A stretch of DNA of 64,000 bases from Myxococcus guangdongensis (GCF_024198255.1 NZ_JAJVKW010000002.1:1-64000); one strand, 5' to 3'. Numbered from the stretch's first letter, positions 32,653-46,943 are shown. Notes: generated from the letters alone by a model not told the origin. Program-made: numbers and translations.

Positions 32653-34380
32653 CTACCGCGGGTCTTCGGGCTCCAGCTCGCGCTCTTCGGGCGGTGGCTC
32701 GCGCGAGGTCTTCTTGCGGGATGGGGCCGCGACGCCCTCTCCAAGCGGCGTGGGCTGGCACTCACACACCGTGCGGCGCGAGGACGTCTCGGTGACGAAC
32801 GCGCACGCCGTGGGACACTCGGGCTGACGGGCTTCCTCGTAGAGGGACAGCCGGAAGTCCTTCGCCTGCGTGAGCGCCGCGTGGCACGCGGGTAGCGACT
32901 GCGCCAGTGAAGGCCAGGGCAGACGGTGCTGCGTCGTGAGACCTCGGCTGGTGGCCGGGAAGCTCAGGCCCACCGCGCAGCCCGACTCCAGGCGCTGCCC
33001 CTCCGCGCCGACCAGCTCCAGATGCACCCTGCCTCCCTCGGGGAGGTCTCGGAACACCGCGCCCACCACGGAGACCGTCCCGTCCGGTTCGCGGCGCACG
33101 TGGAGCCCGTAACAGGCCTCCTCGCTGAAGACACCGTGTGCATCCGAGCAACGCTGACGCGGCGTCAGCTGCGAGGACGGTGCTCCCTGCGTGGCGCCTT
33201 GCCCCGAGGGTCCAGGACCTGGCGCCTGGGGCGAAGTGGCCCGCGAGTCATCCGACGATGAGGCTTCTGCCCCAGGCTTCGTGGCGGCAGGGGCGGAGTC
33301 ACGAGCCCCCTCCGCTGGACCTCCAACTCCCGGTGCCATCATCGAGGACGTGGCCGTACGAGCGTCGCCCGACGATGCGCTGCTCGACTCGGGAGATGCG
33401 CCCTGATGCCGCCCCACGCCCTCCACATCGCCCGGAACAAGCGCCTCGGCACCCACCGGTCCCGAAGCCTCGGACGCGAGCACCCGAGGCCTGCGCAGCA
33501 CCAGCACCCCGCCCTTCGCGTCCAGCGTCGCCGTGAAGCGCCCCCAGACATCCGGGCCCAGTCGACCCAGGCTGCTCGGTGAATCCCATCGCCCCGCCGC
33601 CTCGACGACGAGGGGCCGGACACCCACGCCCTCCGCCACATCCACCGAGTCCACCGCGAAGGTCCGTGGAGGCAGGTTCGCCGCCGTCTCCAGCGGCTGC
33701 AGGCCCTGCGCCTCCGCGGGCCCCAGGGCGATGCGCGAGAAGGGCTCCCGCGTCGACAACACGAACGGGCCCGTGAGCTCCGCCTCGCCCTGCGCCACCC
33801 GCGCGGCCAGGAGCGGCCAGTCCCCCACCGGCTCGCGGCTGAGCTCCACGCGGTGGACCTCCCACGCCGCATCCGACGCGGAGGTCTCCGCCACATACGC
33901 CGCCCGTGAACGCGAGGCCGTGAAGGTCACCTCGCGACGCAGCGGCTCCACCGTGAGCGCGTAGGGCTCCAGCACGTCCGAGCCCAGCGTCACCGAGCAG
34001 GGCTTCTCCCCGGACACGCCCGCCGTGCGCAGCGGCACCAGGGCACCGCTCACCGTGAGCGCGGGCAGCGGCACCACCGGCCAGGCGCGGAACCCACCGG
34101 CGATTTCGGGCGCGCGCACCGTGCCCTCGGGCGGAGGGAGGCCGCCCTCGAAGCACTCCTGCGAGACCATCGACAGGGGCCGCGCGACGTCCAGGACGAC
34201 GGGCACCGTCCGCGTCCCCAGCTTCCCCGCCACCGTGAGCCTCAGCGCGGGCGAGGCCAACAGCGGCAACGTGCGGCCCACCAGCCCCTCGGTCCGCGAC
34301 GACGGGCCGGATGCCACCTCCCGGTGACATCCCGAGCCCACCACACCCAGACACAGCCAGAGCAGGAACGCGCCGCGCAC
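32653..34380 (-). CDS. Lipoprotein of unknown function, 575 aa
   Basis: The GTG at 34380 places the signal FLLWLCLGVVGSGC directly at the N-terminus; longer versions would run into lolA. Residues about 30-300 contain TVPVVLDVARPLSMVSQECF and LGSDVLEPYALTVEPLRREV. The order resembles retropepsin-like aspartic protease folds, but no clear DTG is present, so enzymatic activity is doubtful. A low-complexity Ser/Pro/Gly linker (about 330-420) follows. The C-terminus has eight or so Cys residues (CSDAHGVFSEEACYGLHV, CAFVTETSSRRTVCECQ), suggesting disulfides. It follows lolA by 10 bp and is probably co-transcribed with it. Confidence 0.7.
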   Translation of the reverse strand: MRGAFLLWLCLGVVGSGCHREVASGPSSRTEGLVGRTLPLLASPALRLTVAGKLGTRTVPVVLDVARPLSMVSQECFEGGLPPPEGTVRAPEIAGGFRAWPVVPLPALTVSGALVPLRTAGVSGEKPCSVTLGSDVLEPYALTVEPLRREVTFTASRSRAAYVAETSASDAAWEVHRVELSREPVGDWPLLAARVAQGEAELTGPFVLSTREPFSRIALGPAEAQGLQPLETAANLPPRTFAVDSVDVAEGVGVRPLVVEAAGRWDSPSSLGRLGPDVWGRFTATLDAKGGVLVLRRPRVLASEASGPVGAEALVPGDVEGVGRHQGASPESSSASSGDARTATSSMMAPGVGGPAEGARDSAPAATKPGAEASSSDDSRATSPQAPGPGPSGQGATQGAPSSQLTPRQRCSDAHGVFSEEACYGLHVRREPDGTVSVVGAVFRDLPEGGRVHLELVGAEGQRLESGCAVGLSFPATSRGLTTQHRLPWPSLAQSLPACHAALTQAKDFRLSLYEEARQPECPTACAFVTETSSRRTVCECQPTPLGEGVAAPSRKKTSREPPPEERELEPEDPR

Positions 34381-34390
34381 GGCGTGCAGG

Positions 34391-35248
34391 TTACTGCTTC
34401 TTCTGCTTGGTGAAGTCATCCACGCGCGTGTCGTCCGGGACATCCAGCTTGAAGCTGTCCGCAGCCAGACCCACGTTCGTCTTCAGGTTCACGAAGGAGA
34501 TGGTGTTCTCGCTGCCGTCCGGATCCACCACCGTGCTCTTCAGCACCTGGGCCGACGCGGGGTCCACCTCCAGGCGGACCTGCTTGAAGCGCGGCTCGTC
34601 CTTCAGCGGGTTCAACACCAGCAGCGTGCCCTTGCAGTCCTTGCACGCGCCCTTGGTGATGGCGAACTCGTCCGCGAGCCGCCCCTGGCCGAAGAGGAAC
34701 GTCACGGACGCGGACAGCTGGCTGGTGTCCACGCTGGCCACCGTGAGCGACTGGGCCGCGGGGTCGTACGCGTAGACCTTGTTGCCGGCCAGCACGAAGG
34801 TGCGCGCGGAGGGCGTCTGATACTCCCACCGCATCAGCCCCGGCTTCTTGTACGTGACGACGCCCTCGGACGACTGCGTCCGGCGGAAGGTCTTGTACTT
34901 GTAGTCCTGCTTGAAGCCCGCCCGGAAGTCGCCCGTCTTCTCGTAGAACGCCTGCATCCGGTCGACGAGCGTCTTCACCTCGGGCGTCATCGGCGTGGCC
35001 GGCTTCGCGGCGGGCTTCGTCTCGGAGGCCGGCGCGGGCGGCGTGGCCGGCTTGCCAGGCGCCTGCGCGGGAGCGGCCGGGTTCACCCCCGAGGGCGCCG
35101 GAGTCTTCGCCGCCTCGGACGGCGTCACCAGGGGCTTTCCAGCGCCCGCGGGAGCCCCCTGGGCCACCGTGGCGGCCGGGGCGGGAGCGGCGGACTGCGG
35201 CACGGCTTGCGCGGACAGGAGCGTGGCGAGCAGGGTTTCCAGGAACAT
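34391..35248 (-). CDS. lolA: Outer-membrane lipoprotein carrier LolA
   Basis: 285 residues from the ATG at 35248; a longer start at 35290 spoils the signal (MFLETLLATLLSAQA). A Pro/Ala linker of about 60 residues precedes the LolA domain: DRMQAFYEKTGDFRAGFKQD, QSSEGVVTYKKPGLMRWEYQ, VYAYDPAAQSL, FLFGQGRLADEF, and a Cys pair CKDCKGTL. LolA takes lipoproteins from the LolCDE complex in the inner membrane through the periplasm to the outer membrane. This is fitting in a genome so rich in lipoproteins, one of which is encoded next. Confidence 0.88.
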   Translation of the reverse strand: MFLETLLATLLSAQAVPQSAAPAPAATVAQGAPAGAGKPLVTPSEAAKTPAPSGVNPAAPAQAPGKPATPPAPASETKPAAKPATPMTPEVKTLVDRMQAFYEKTGDFRAGFKQDYKYKTFRRTQSSEGVVTYKKPGLMRWEYQTPSARTFVLAGNKVYAYDPAAQSLTVASVDTSQLSASVTFLFGQGRLADEFAITKGACKDCKGTLLVLNPLKDEPRFKQVRLEVDPASAQVLKSTVVDPDGSENTISFVNLKTNVGLAADSFKLDVPDDTRVDDFTKQKKQ

Positions 35249-35325
35249 GGCGTGCGTCTCCAGGAGGGCAGGTAGGCCCCCGGCGTCCATCTACCCCATA
35301 CCGACGCGCCCCGGGGGGCCGGCAT

Positions 35326-36006
35326 TCATGGCTGCTTCTTGAAGAGCCGCTTCCTCTGTTTGATGGCCAGCACGTAGAAGCGCTCACGCAGGGCCTGCGC
35401 CTCCTCGGGCGGCAGGTCCCCCGAGCCGCCTTCCAGGTGCTCGTCCCGCCAGGCAATCGCCCGGCTGATGCACGCCGAGGCGGCCGCGGAGATGTTGAGG
35501 CTCTGACTGAAGCCCTTCATCGGGACCCAGAAGGTGCCGTCCACGGCGTTGAGCACGTCGTCGCTGACGCCGTAGCGCTCGTTGCCGAGGACGATGGCCA
35601 CCTTCTGGTCGAAGCGCAGCGAGTAGAGGCTGGTGGCGCCCTCGCGGATGGCCGAGGCGTACAGCAGGAAGCCCCGCGACTTCAGGTGCTCGCGGCACTC
35701 GGCGAAGGACTTGTACAGCTTCACGTCCAGCCACTTGTCACAGCCCTGGGCCACCCTCGAGTTCGGCAGGAAGGGGGCCTCCGGGTTGATGACGACGTGG
35801 ACCTCCTGGACGCCCATGGACTCGCAGGTGCGCAGCACCGCGGCCATGTTGAAGCTGTCCTCGAGTCGGTCCAGGACCACCGTGAAGTTGCGCGTGCGCT
35901 GACTGACGACGCGGTCGATCTTCTCCTTGCGCACGTCGAGAAGGAACTGCTCGGGATCCAGCTTGTCCTTCTCGAAGCGCTCGTAGCGAGGGCCACCACC
36001 AGACAT
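35326..36006 (-). CDS. trmH: TrmH/SpoU-type RNA 2'-O-methyltransferase
   Basis: 226 residues. SPOUT knot motifs: NMAAVLRTCESMGVQEVHVV (motif 1 Arg), VAIVLGNERYGVSDDVLNA (motif 2), and VPMKGFSQSLNISAAASACI (motif 3). The length and the C-terminal helical tail agree with TrmH, which methylates G18 of tRNA D loops at the 2'-O. rRNA-directed relatives cannot be excluded. It lies between obg (5-bp gap) and lolA in one direction, likely one operon. Confidence 0.88.
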   Translation of the reverse strand: MSGGGPRYERFEKDKLDPEQFLLDVRKEKIDRVVSQRTRNFTVVLDRLEDSFNMAAVLRTCESMGVQEVHVVINPEAPFLPNSRVAQGCDKWLDVKLYKSFAECREHLKSRGFLLYASAIREGATSLYSLRFDQKVAIVLGNERYGVSDDVLNAVDGTFWVPMKGFSQSLNISAAASACISRAIAWRDEHLEGGSGDLPPEEAQALRERFYVLAIKQRKRLFKKQP

Positions 36007-36010
36007 CGGA

Positions 36011-37414
36011 TCAGCGCCTCCCGCCCGACTTCTTCGCCGGGGCCTTCTTCGCCGCCGACTTCTTCGCCGGGGCCTTCTTCGCGGCCGACTTCTTCACGCT
36101 CTTCCTGGCGGGAGCCTTCGCGCTCTTCGCCGCGGACTTCTTCGCCGGAGCCTTCGTGCTCTTCGTGGCCGACTTCTTCGCCGTGGGCTTCTTCGTGGCG
36201 GACGCCTTCGTGCTCTTCGTGGCCGACTTCTTCGCCGGCGCCTTCGCGCTCTTCGCCGCGGACTTCTTCGCCGGGGCCTTCTTCGAGTTCCGGGACTCGT
36301 CGCCCGAGAACGCCTCGCGCACCGCAGCGATGGTCGCCTTGGCCATGGAGGCCACGGACTTCTTCGCGCCCTTGGCCCGAGGCGGCGCCTCCACGTGGAT
36401 CTTGTCGGTGCGGCCCGTGAACAGCACCTCCGCCACCGCGTCCATCAGCGCCTGCATCCCCTCGCCCGTGGCGCACGACACAGGGAACACGCGGATGCCG
36501 CGCTCACGCAGGGCCTCCGTGAAGGGCCCCAGCCGCTCCTGCGCGTCCGGCAGGTCCTGCTTGTTCGCCGCGACGACCTGGGGCCGCCCCGAGAGATCCT
36601 CGCTGTACTTCTCCAGCTCCCGGTTGAGCACGTCGAAGTCGTGCAGCGGCTCGCGGCCCTCGCCCTCCGCGCCCATGTCGATGAGGTGGATCAACACCTT
36701 GCATCGCTCCACGTGCCGCAGGAACTGGTGGCCCAGGCCCACGCCCTCGCTGGCGCCCTCGATGATGCCGGGGATGTCCGCCATCACGAACGACAGGTGG
36801 TCTTTGTACTGGACCATGCCCAGGTTGGGGGCCAGCGTGGTGAACGGGTAGTCGGCGATCTTCGGCCGCGCCCGGCTCACCCGCGAGATGAACGTGCTCT
36901 TGCCCGCGTTGGGGAAGCCCAACAGGCCCACGTCGGCCAGGAGCTTCAGCTCCAGCCGCAGCGTGAACTCCTCACCCTTCGTCCCGTCCTGGGCGAAGCG
37001 CGGCGTCTGCCGCGTCGAGGTCGCGAAGTTCATGTTGCCCAGGCCGCCCCGCCCGCCCTTCGCCGCCTCCCAGACCTGCCCCGGCTGGCTCAGGTCCACC
37101 AGCAGCTCCTCGGTGGCGTGGTCCTTCACGAGCGTGCCGACCGGCACCTTGAGGATCATGTCCTCGGCGGCACGACCGTTACAGTCGTTGCCCATGCCGT
37201 GCTCGCCGCTCTTCGCCCGGTGGTGCTGCTGGTAGCGATAGTCGAGCAGCGTGGTCAGCTGCGGATCAGCCACGAAGATGATGGAGCCACCGTTGCCGCC
37301 ATCACCGCCGTTGGGACCACCGCGCTCGATGAACTTCTCACGGCGGAAGGAGACACAGCCGTTACCGCCATCGCCCGCCTTCACGAAGATGCGGACCTCG
37401 TCGACGAACTTCAT
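36011..37414 (-). CDS. obg: Obg GTPase with a Lys/Ala-rich histone-like tail
   Basis: 467 residues, about 110 more than usual. The glycine-rich Obg domain (1-158) is normal (GDGGNGCVSFRREKFIERGG). The G domain has GFPNAGKS (166-173), DIPG (213-216) and NKQD (284-287). Instead of a folded C-terminal domain, residues 375-467 are repeats of APAKKSAAK, STKA and KKS, like the tail of histone H1. Obg helps late 50S assembly and couples it to growth. The tail should bind nucleic acid, possibly rRNA or DNA. It follows rplU and rpmA on the same strand, the standard linkage. Confidence 0.93.
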   Translation of the reverse strand: MKFVDEVRIFVKAGDGGNGCVSFRREKFIERGGPNGGDGGNGGSIIFVADPQLTTLLDYRYQQHHRAKSGEHGMGNDCNGRAAEDMILKVPVGTLVKDHATEELLVDLSQPGQVWEAAKGGRGGLGNMNFATSTRQTPRFAQDGTKGEEFTLRLELKLLADVGLLGFPNAGKSTFISRVSRARPKIADYPFTTLAPNLGMVQYKDHLSFVMADIPGIIEGASEGVGLGHQFLRHVERCKVLIHLIDMGAEGEGREPLHDFDVLNRELEKYSEDLSGRPQVVAANKQDLPDAQERLGPFTEALRERGIRVFPVSCATGEGMQALMDAVAEVLFTGRTDKIHVEAPPRAKGAKKSVASMAKATIAAVREAFSGDESRNSKKAPAKKSAAKSAKAPAKKSATKSTKASATKKPTAKKSATKSTKAPAKKSAAKSAKAPARKSVKKSAAKKAPAKKSAAKKAPAKKSGGRR

Positions 37415-37542
37415 GAAAGCTCTCCTGAAAAACGCAGAGCGGGCCGCCTCACGTCCTGTGCGCCCAAGGGCGCGGGGACGGGAGAAGCGACCCGCTCGTG
37501 GATGCCGCGCGGCGACCGGCCCTCGAGGGGGCCGGGAAACCG

Positions 37543-37815
37543 TCAGGCGCTGGGCTGCTCAGCGGCCGGGTAGACCGAGACCTTCTTGCGGTCGCGGCCC
37601 AGGCGCTCGTACTTCACCACGCCGTCCACCACCGAATAGAGGGTGTAGTCGCGGCCGAGCTTCACGTTCGCGCCCGCGTGGATGACGGTGCCGACCTGGC
37701 GAACCAGGATGCTGCCGGCCGAGACCTCCTGGCCTCCGTACACCTTCACGCCGCGGTACTGCGGATTGGAATCGCGACCATTGCGCGAAGAACCCTGACC
37801 TTTTTTATGGGCCAT
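37543..37815 (-). CDS. rpmA: 50S ribosomal protein L27
   Basis: 90 residues from the ATG at 37815 ([17 protein letters not shown], diagnostic). The N-terminus reaches toward the peptidyl-transferase centre in the ribosome. No cleavable N-terminal extension is present. Gap to rplU is 38 bp. Confidence 0.96.
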   Translation of the reverse strand: MAHKKGQGSSRNGRDSNPQYRGVKVYGGQEVSAGSILVRQVGTVIHAGANVKLGRDYTLYSVVDGVVKYERLGRDRKKVSVYPAAEQPSA

Positions 37816-37853
37816 GACACCTTGCTCCTGAAGTTGAGGTGAAACCGTCCGGA

Positions 37854-38162
37854 CTAGCCGGAGATGGAGGTGACCTTCACCTCGGTATACGGCTGACGGT
37901 GGCCACGGCGACGGGTCCAACCCTCCTTCTCCTTGCGGAAGTGGAGGACGCGGCGGTGCTTGTCCTGCGCCAGGACCTTGCCCACGACGCGAGCGCCGGA
38001 GACCGTCGGCTGGCCCACCTTCGGGCTGTCCGTACCGCCCAGCAGGAGAATGTCGGTGAAGGACACCTCGGCCCCGATGTCGCCGGCGATCTTCTCGATC
38101 CGGAGGACATCGCCCTCGGCGACGCGATACTGCTTTCCGCCCGTGCGAATCACTGCGTACAT
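37854..38162 (-). CDS. rplU: 50S ribosomal protein L21
   Basis: 102 residues, full length; [20 protein letters not shown] at the start and [19 protein letters not shown] at the end are characteristic. First gene of the L21-L27-Obg group, downstream of a good promoter. Confidence 0.97.
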   Translation of the reverse strand: MYAVIRTGGKQYRVAEGDVLRIEKIAGDIGAEVSFTDILLLGGTDSPKVGQPTVSGARVVGKVLAQDKHRRVLHFRKEKEGWTRRRGHRQPYTEVKVTSISG

Positions 38163-38254
38163 CGTCTAACCCCTGTCAGCTTCGGGTTGGGTCAACCCGT
38201 GGAATCGGCCGCGCATTTCGGACGGACGGGCCGCCCTAGCGCAAAGGACGGCCG

Positions 38255-38283
38255 GATTTACGGGAGATGCCCTGGGGAGTCAA
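38255..38283 (-). promoter_or_regulatory. Promoter of rplU-rpmA-obg
   Basis: On the minus strand TTGACT, a 17-bp spacer and TAAATC, ending about 90 bp before the rplU start. Good housekeeping-sigma consensus. Confidence 0.65.
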
Positions 38284-38412
38284 GACGGATGCTGGATCAT
38301 CTCGTCCGGCGGTGCAGATTGCCCCCGCTCCCAGGCGCCCCTACCTGATGGTCCGGCCGAAAAAGCCCGGCCTCACACCGTCCTACCATCAACCCCCGGG
38401 GGGAATTCCACA

Positions 38413-38772
38413 ATGAAGAAACTCATGTACGGCCTGGTGGCCGCCGGCACCCTTTTGTTCGGCGTCGGCTGCGGCAGCGATAGCGCCTGCGACGACCTGG
38501 CCGACGCGAGCCGGGCGGTGAACGACAAGACGGAGGCCTGTGGAACCGACACGGGGATGGACGAGGAGGACTTCGACAAGGGCCGGTGCGAGGACGCGTT
38601 GAAGGACTGTTCGGACAGCGACAAGGACCGCCTGAAGGACGTGGCGGACTGCATCCAGGACCTGCCCGATTGCCGGGTGGGCGCCGAGATGGAGTGGGTC
38701 GATCAGTTCAGCGCCTGCTTCCAGCAGGCGGCGGGCCTGAGCGCCGCGTGCGCCGCGGCGGCTGGCGGGTAG
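38413..38772 (+). CDS. Small Cys-rich lipoprotein, 119 aa
   Basis: Signal MKKLMYGLVAAGTLLFGVGC gives a good lipobox. The mature part is acidic and holds eight further Cys (SACDDLADA, TEACGTD, RCEDALKDCSDSD, ADCIQDLPDCR, SACFQQAAGLSAAC), probably disulfide-bonded. Families like this are frequent in myxobacteria, of unknown role. It converges with the kinase-PilZ gene, with a hairpin between. Confidence 0.7.
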   Translation: MKKLMYGLVAAGTLLFGVGCGSDSACDDLADASRAVNDKTEACGTDTGMDEEDFDKGRCEDALKDCSDSDKDRLKDVADCIQDLPDCRVGAEMEWVDQFSACFQQAAGLSAACAAAAGG

Positions 38773-38810
38773 CTCGCCTCCCGAACTGGCGGCACCGGGC
38801 CCGGCTCCCC

Positions 38811-41786
<2,976 letters not shown>

Positions 41787-41964
41787 GCCACTCCCCCGGG
41801 CCTGCCCAGCTAATCTGGACATTCACGTCCACGCGAGGCCACTGCCGGCCTCCGGTGATGTCGGCTGGCGAAGTGGCCTCTCGTGCCGCGGTGCCAGGAG
41901 ACGGTCCTCCGGCGGACGCTGAAGGTGCCGACAATCCATCACGCTCGATTAGAGTGCGGCGCCC

Positions 41965-42927
41965 ATGTCCGGAACCTCACGTCGCATCCCCCTCGTCGAC
42001 CTGTCCCACTACCGCACCGGAACGCCCACCGAGCGAGCCCGCTTCGTCCAAGTCTTCGGCGAGGGCCTGCGTGAGTTCGGCTTCGTCTCCGTGGTGGGAC
42101 ATGGCATCGACGACGGCCTCATCCGCCGCACCTACTCGGACATCGAGAAGCTCTTCCAGCTCCCCGAGGACGTGAAGACGCGCTACGCGGTGCCGGAGCT
42201 CGCCGGTCAGCGCGGCTACACGGGCTTCGGCAAGGAGCACGCGAAGGACCGCAAGGTGGGGGACCTGAAGGAGTTCTGGCACGTGGGCCGCGAGCTGCCC
42301 GAAGGCCACCCGTACCTGAAGCACTACGGCGCCAACGTGTGGCCCGGCGAGGTGACCTCGTTCCGCGAGCACACGCTCGCCCTCTTCCGCGAACTGGACG
42401 GCGCCGCGAGCGTGATGCTCCACGCCCTGGCCGAGTTCTTCGGCGTGGCGCGCGAGACGTTCAGCGGCATGGCCACGGATGGCAACTCCGTGCTGCGCCT
42501 CATCCATTACCCGCCCCTGAAGGAGCGCTTCATCCCCGGAGGCGTGCGCGCCGCCGAGCACGAGGACATCAACCTCATCACCCTGCTGTGCGAGGGCACC
42601 GCGTCCGGCCTGGAGTTGCTCACGCGCGATGGAGAGTGGCTGCCGGTGGACACGCTGCGCGGGCAGATTGTCGTGGACTCGGGCGACATGCTCAGCCGCG
42701 TGACGAACGAGGTCATCCCCGCCACCACGCACCGGGTGGTGAACCCGAAGAGCGCGGACGAGGACACCGTCCGCTACTCGCTGCCCTTCTTCGTGCACCC
42801 CTACTCCGACTGCGTGCTGGAGCCCCTGCCCTGCACCCAGACACCGGAGAACCCCGCCCGACACGGCCCCATCACCGCCGGCGCCTTCCTGCAGCAGCGC
42901 CTGCGCGAGAACGGCCTCATCAAGTAG
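41965..42927 (+). CDS. 2-oxoglutarate/Fe(II) oxygenase, isopenicillin-N-synthase-like
   Basis: 320 residues. N-terminal part (IPLVDLSHYR, FVSVVGHGID) and jelly-roll with iron ligands His199, Asp201 (AAEHEDINLITLL) and His256 (TTHRVVN); Arg270 with Ser272 (RYSL) binds the 2-oxoglutarate carboxylate. All are present, so it should be active. Substrates in this family include amino acids, peptides and hormones, and cannot be told from sequence. The next gene, a nitrilase-like protein, starts 54 bp downstream, so they may act together. A TTAGAGT string about 15 bp before the start may be a -10 box. Confidence 0.85.
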   Translation: MSGTSRRIPLVDLSHYRTGTPTERARFVQVFGEGLREFGFVSVVGHGIDDGLIRRTYSDIEKLFQLPEDVKTRYAVPELAGQRGYTGFGKEHAKDRKVGDLKEFWHVGRELPEGHPYLKHYGANVWPGEVTSFREHTLALFRELDGAASVMLHALAEFFGVARETFSGMATDGNSVLRLIHYPPLKERFIPGGVRAAEHEDINLITLLCEGTASGLELLTRDGEWLPVDTLRGQIVVDSGDMLSRVTNEVIPATTHRVVNPKSADEDTVRYSLPFFVHPYSDCVLEPLPCTQTPENPARHGPITAGAFLQQRLRENGLIK

Positions 42928-42981
42928 CCCCTCACCGCCCGGTGTCCGACGCGCGCGTCACACCGGCCCCTGGATGCTCTC

Positions 42982-43998
42982 GTGGACGAAGCACGCCTGC
43001 CCACGCATGTGGAGCTGTTCGCCCTCCAGCCGCGCGTCGCGCTGGAGGACTACACCTCCCCGTCCACCTTCGCCGCGAGACACCGCGCGCTCGCCGAGCG
43101 GGTGGACCTTCTGCGGACCCGCGATGAGGCAGGGCGTCCGCGCCATCCCGCCCTCGCCGTCTGGCCCGAGTGGGTGGGCGCGCCGCTGGAGCTGTTGGGC
43201 CACGTGCGGCGAGTGCATCGCCACACGACGGTGAGAAGCGCGCTGCGAAGGGTGGCGCGCGCGGAGTGGTGGGACGTGTGGCACACGTGGAAGGAGCTGC
43301 ATCCTCCGACGATGGTGGAGTGCCTGCACGCCACGCTCGCGTCCCGGGTGCACCGCGTGATGCACGAGACCTTCTCCGCCATCGCCCGGGACTTCGGCCT
43401 GTGGGTCGTCGCGGGCAGCGCGTTCCTCCCCGACAACCGATTGACCGCCGACGGCCCGGACTTCGAACCCCGAGGCGCGCGCATCTTCAACACCAGCCAC
43501 ACCTTCTCCCCCGAGGGTGTCCGCGTGGCCACGGCGCGCAAGGTGAACCTCCTGCCTTCCAGCGAGGACACCCTGCGCCTCAGCCCGGGTCGACCCGAGG
43601 ACCTGACCCTCGTCGCCACGCCGTTCGGCAGACTGGGGACGCTGCTCGGATACGATGGTGCCGCGAGACCTCGCACGTCGAAGGAGCCCTGGTTCGTGCC
43701 GTGCGCGCAGTACCTGGACGCATGGCGCGCACAGGTGGTCGCCCATCCCTCCGCGCATCCAGGAGCCTGGGATGAACGCTCACTCGACGAGGGACTCCTC
43801 GGGCAACTGCCAGCCCTGCGTCACGTCCGCTACACCGTGACGGCGCAGCTCTCGGGTGAGCTGTTCGACCAGCGCTTCGAAGCGCCCTCGCTCATCGTCG
43901 AGCGCACGGACGGGGGCGCCACACGCGTCCTCGCACGCGCGGAGCCTTCACTCGCCGATGAAGTGCTTCACGCGCTCGTCCCCGCGTGCCCCGCGTAA
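42982..43998 (+). CDS. Carbon-nitrogen hydrolase-like protein lacking the catalytic Cys
   Basis: 338 residues from a GTG. The layout follows the nitrilase superfamily: LAVWPEWVG supplies the Glu, ARKVNLLPSSE the Lys. The Cys position, normally CYD, reads LLGYDGAARP, with Gly instead of Cys. So amide or nitrile hydrolysis by the usual mechanism should not work. The rest (LWVVAGSAFLPDN, ARIFNTSHTFSPEG) is well kept, so the fold persists. It might bind a ligand or partner of the oxygenase encoded before it. Ends 1 bp before the convergent gatB. Confidence 0.7.
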   Translation: MDEARLPTHVELFALQPRVALEDYTSPSTFAARHRALAERVDLLRTRDEAGRPRHPALAVWPEWVGAPLELLGHVRRVHRHTTVRSALRRVARAEWWDVWHTWKELHPPTMVECLHATLASRVHRVMHETFSAIARDFGLWVVAGSAFLPDNRLTADGPDFEPRGARIFNTSHTFSPEGVRVATARKVNLLPSSEDTLRLSPGRPEDLTLVATPFGRLGTLLGYDGAARPRTSKEPWFVPCAQYLDAWRAQVVAHPSAHPGAWDERSLDEGLLGQLPALRHVRYTVTAQLSGELFDQRFEAPSLIVERTDGGATRVLARAEPSLADEVLHALVPACPA

Positions 43999-45438
<1,440 letters not shown>

Positions 45439-45458
45439 GGCGGTGTCACCAGGCGGCC

Positions 45459-46925
45459 CTACGCCTCGACAGGCGCGAGGCGGCGGAAGAAGTCGTGCTC
45501 ACGCTCGAAGGCCCGAGCGATGCGCAGCAGCAGGGCCTCGTCGAAGGCCCGCCCCAACACCTGCAACCCCACCGGAAGCCCCGCCTTCGTGAAGCCACAG
45601 GGCACCGACAGGCCAGGGATGCCCGCCAGGTTGCAGGGCAGCGTGTAGACGTCCATCAGGTACATGGACAGCGGGTCATCCACCTTCTCCCCCAGCTTGA
45701 ACGGCGCCACGGGGGAGATGGGGGCCACCAGCGCGTCCACACCCTTGAAGGCCTGGGTGAAGTCCTCACGGATGAGCGTACGGACCTTCTGCGCGCGCAG
45801 GTAGTAGGCGTCGTAGTAGCCGGCGGACAGCGCATACGTGCCCAGCATGATGCGGCGCTTCACCTCCGGCCCGAAGCCCCGCTCGCGCGTCTGCGCGTAC
45901 AGCTCCTTGAGCCCGCGTGCGTCCTTCGCGCGCAGGCCGTAGCGGATGCCGTCGTAGCGCGCCAGGTTGCTGGACGCCTCGGCGGGCGCGATGAGGTAGT
46001 ACGTGGCCAGCGCGTACTGGGTATGTGGCAGCGACACGTCCACCAGCGTCGCGCCCAGTCGCTCGTACTCGGCGAGCGCCGCGCGGACGGCGGCCTCCAC
46101 CTCCGGGTCCATCCCTTCGGCGAAGTACTCGCGCGGCACGCCCAGCCTCAGCCCGCGCACCCCGCCCTCCAGCTCCGCCGAGTAGTCCGGCGTCTTCGCT
46201 GGCGCGCTCGTCGCGTCCAGCGGGTCGTGCCGCGCGATGACCTGCAACAGCGCCGCCGCGTCCGACACCGTGCGCGTCATGGGCCCCGGCTGGTCCAGCG
46301 ACGACGCATACGCGATGACGCCGTAGCGGGACACCCGCCCGTACGTGGGCTTGAGCCCCACCGTGTTGGTGAAGGCCGCGGGCTGGCGGATGGAGCCGCC
46401 CGTGTCCGTGCCCAGCGCGCCGAACACCTCGCGCGCCGCCACCGCCGCCGCCGAGCCTCCCGAGGAGCCTCCCGGCGTGCGCGTCACGTCCCAGGGGTTG
46501 TGCGTGGGGTGGTACGCGCTGGACTCGTTCGAGGAGCCCATCGCGAACTCGTCCAGGTTCAGCTTGCCGACCAGCGGCAGGCCCGCTTCCTTCAAGAGCC
46601 GCACCACCGTCGCGTCCAGCGGCGGCACGAAGCCCTCCAGCACGCGCGAGCCGGCGGTCGTCTCCACGCCCTCGGTGAGGAACAAATCCTTGAGGCCCAC
46701 CGGCACGCCGTCCAACGGGCTCGCCGGGGTGCCCGCGCGCCTGCGGGCGTCACTCGCCTCCGCGGACGCCAGCGCGCCCTGCTCGTCCACGCGCAAGAAG
46801 GCGCGAATCCGCGGGTCCACCTGTTGGATGCGCGCCAGGCACGCACAGGTGGCCTCGACGGAGGACACCTCGCCCGCGTCCAGCTTCCGCGCGAGCTCCA
46901 GCATCGTCAGGTCCGTCAGCTGCAT
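45459..46925 (-). CDS. gatA: Asp/Glu-tRNA amidotransferase subunit A
   Basis: 488 residues. Amidase-signature enzyme with the full Ser-Ser-Lys triad: Lys79 (VGLKDLF), Ser154 (PGGSSGGS) and Ser178 (DTGGSIRQ). It releases ammonia from Gln or Asn and passes it to GatB. 20 bp before gatB and 18 bp after gatC, one operon. Confidence 0.96.
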   Translation of the reverse strand: MQLTDLTMLELARKLDAGEVSSVEATCACLARIQQVDPRIRAFLRVDEQGALASAEASDARRRAGTPASPLDGVPVGLKDLFLTEGVETTAGSRVLEGFVPPLDATVVRLLKEAGLPLVGKLNLDEFAMGSSNESSAYHPTHNPWDVTRTPGGSSGGSAAAVAAREVFGALGTDTGGSIRQPAAFTNTVGLKPTYGRVSRYGVIAYASSLDQPGPMTRTVSDAAALLQVIARHDPLDATSAPAKTPDYSAELEGGVRGLRLGVPREYFAEGMDPEVEAAVRAALAEYERLGATLVDVSLPHTQYALATYYLIAPAEASSNLARYDGIRYGLRAKDARGLKELYAQTRERGFGPEVKRRIMLGTYALSAGYYDAYYLRAQKVRTLIREDFTQAFKGVDALVAPISPVAPFKLGEKVDDPLSMYLMDVYTLPCNLAGIPGLSVPCGFTKAGLPVGLQVLGRAFDEALLLRIARAFEREHDFFRRLAPVEA

Positions 46926-46943
46926 GACGTGGAACCCCTCCGG

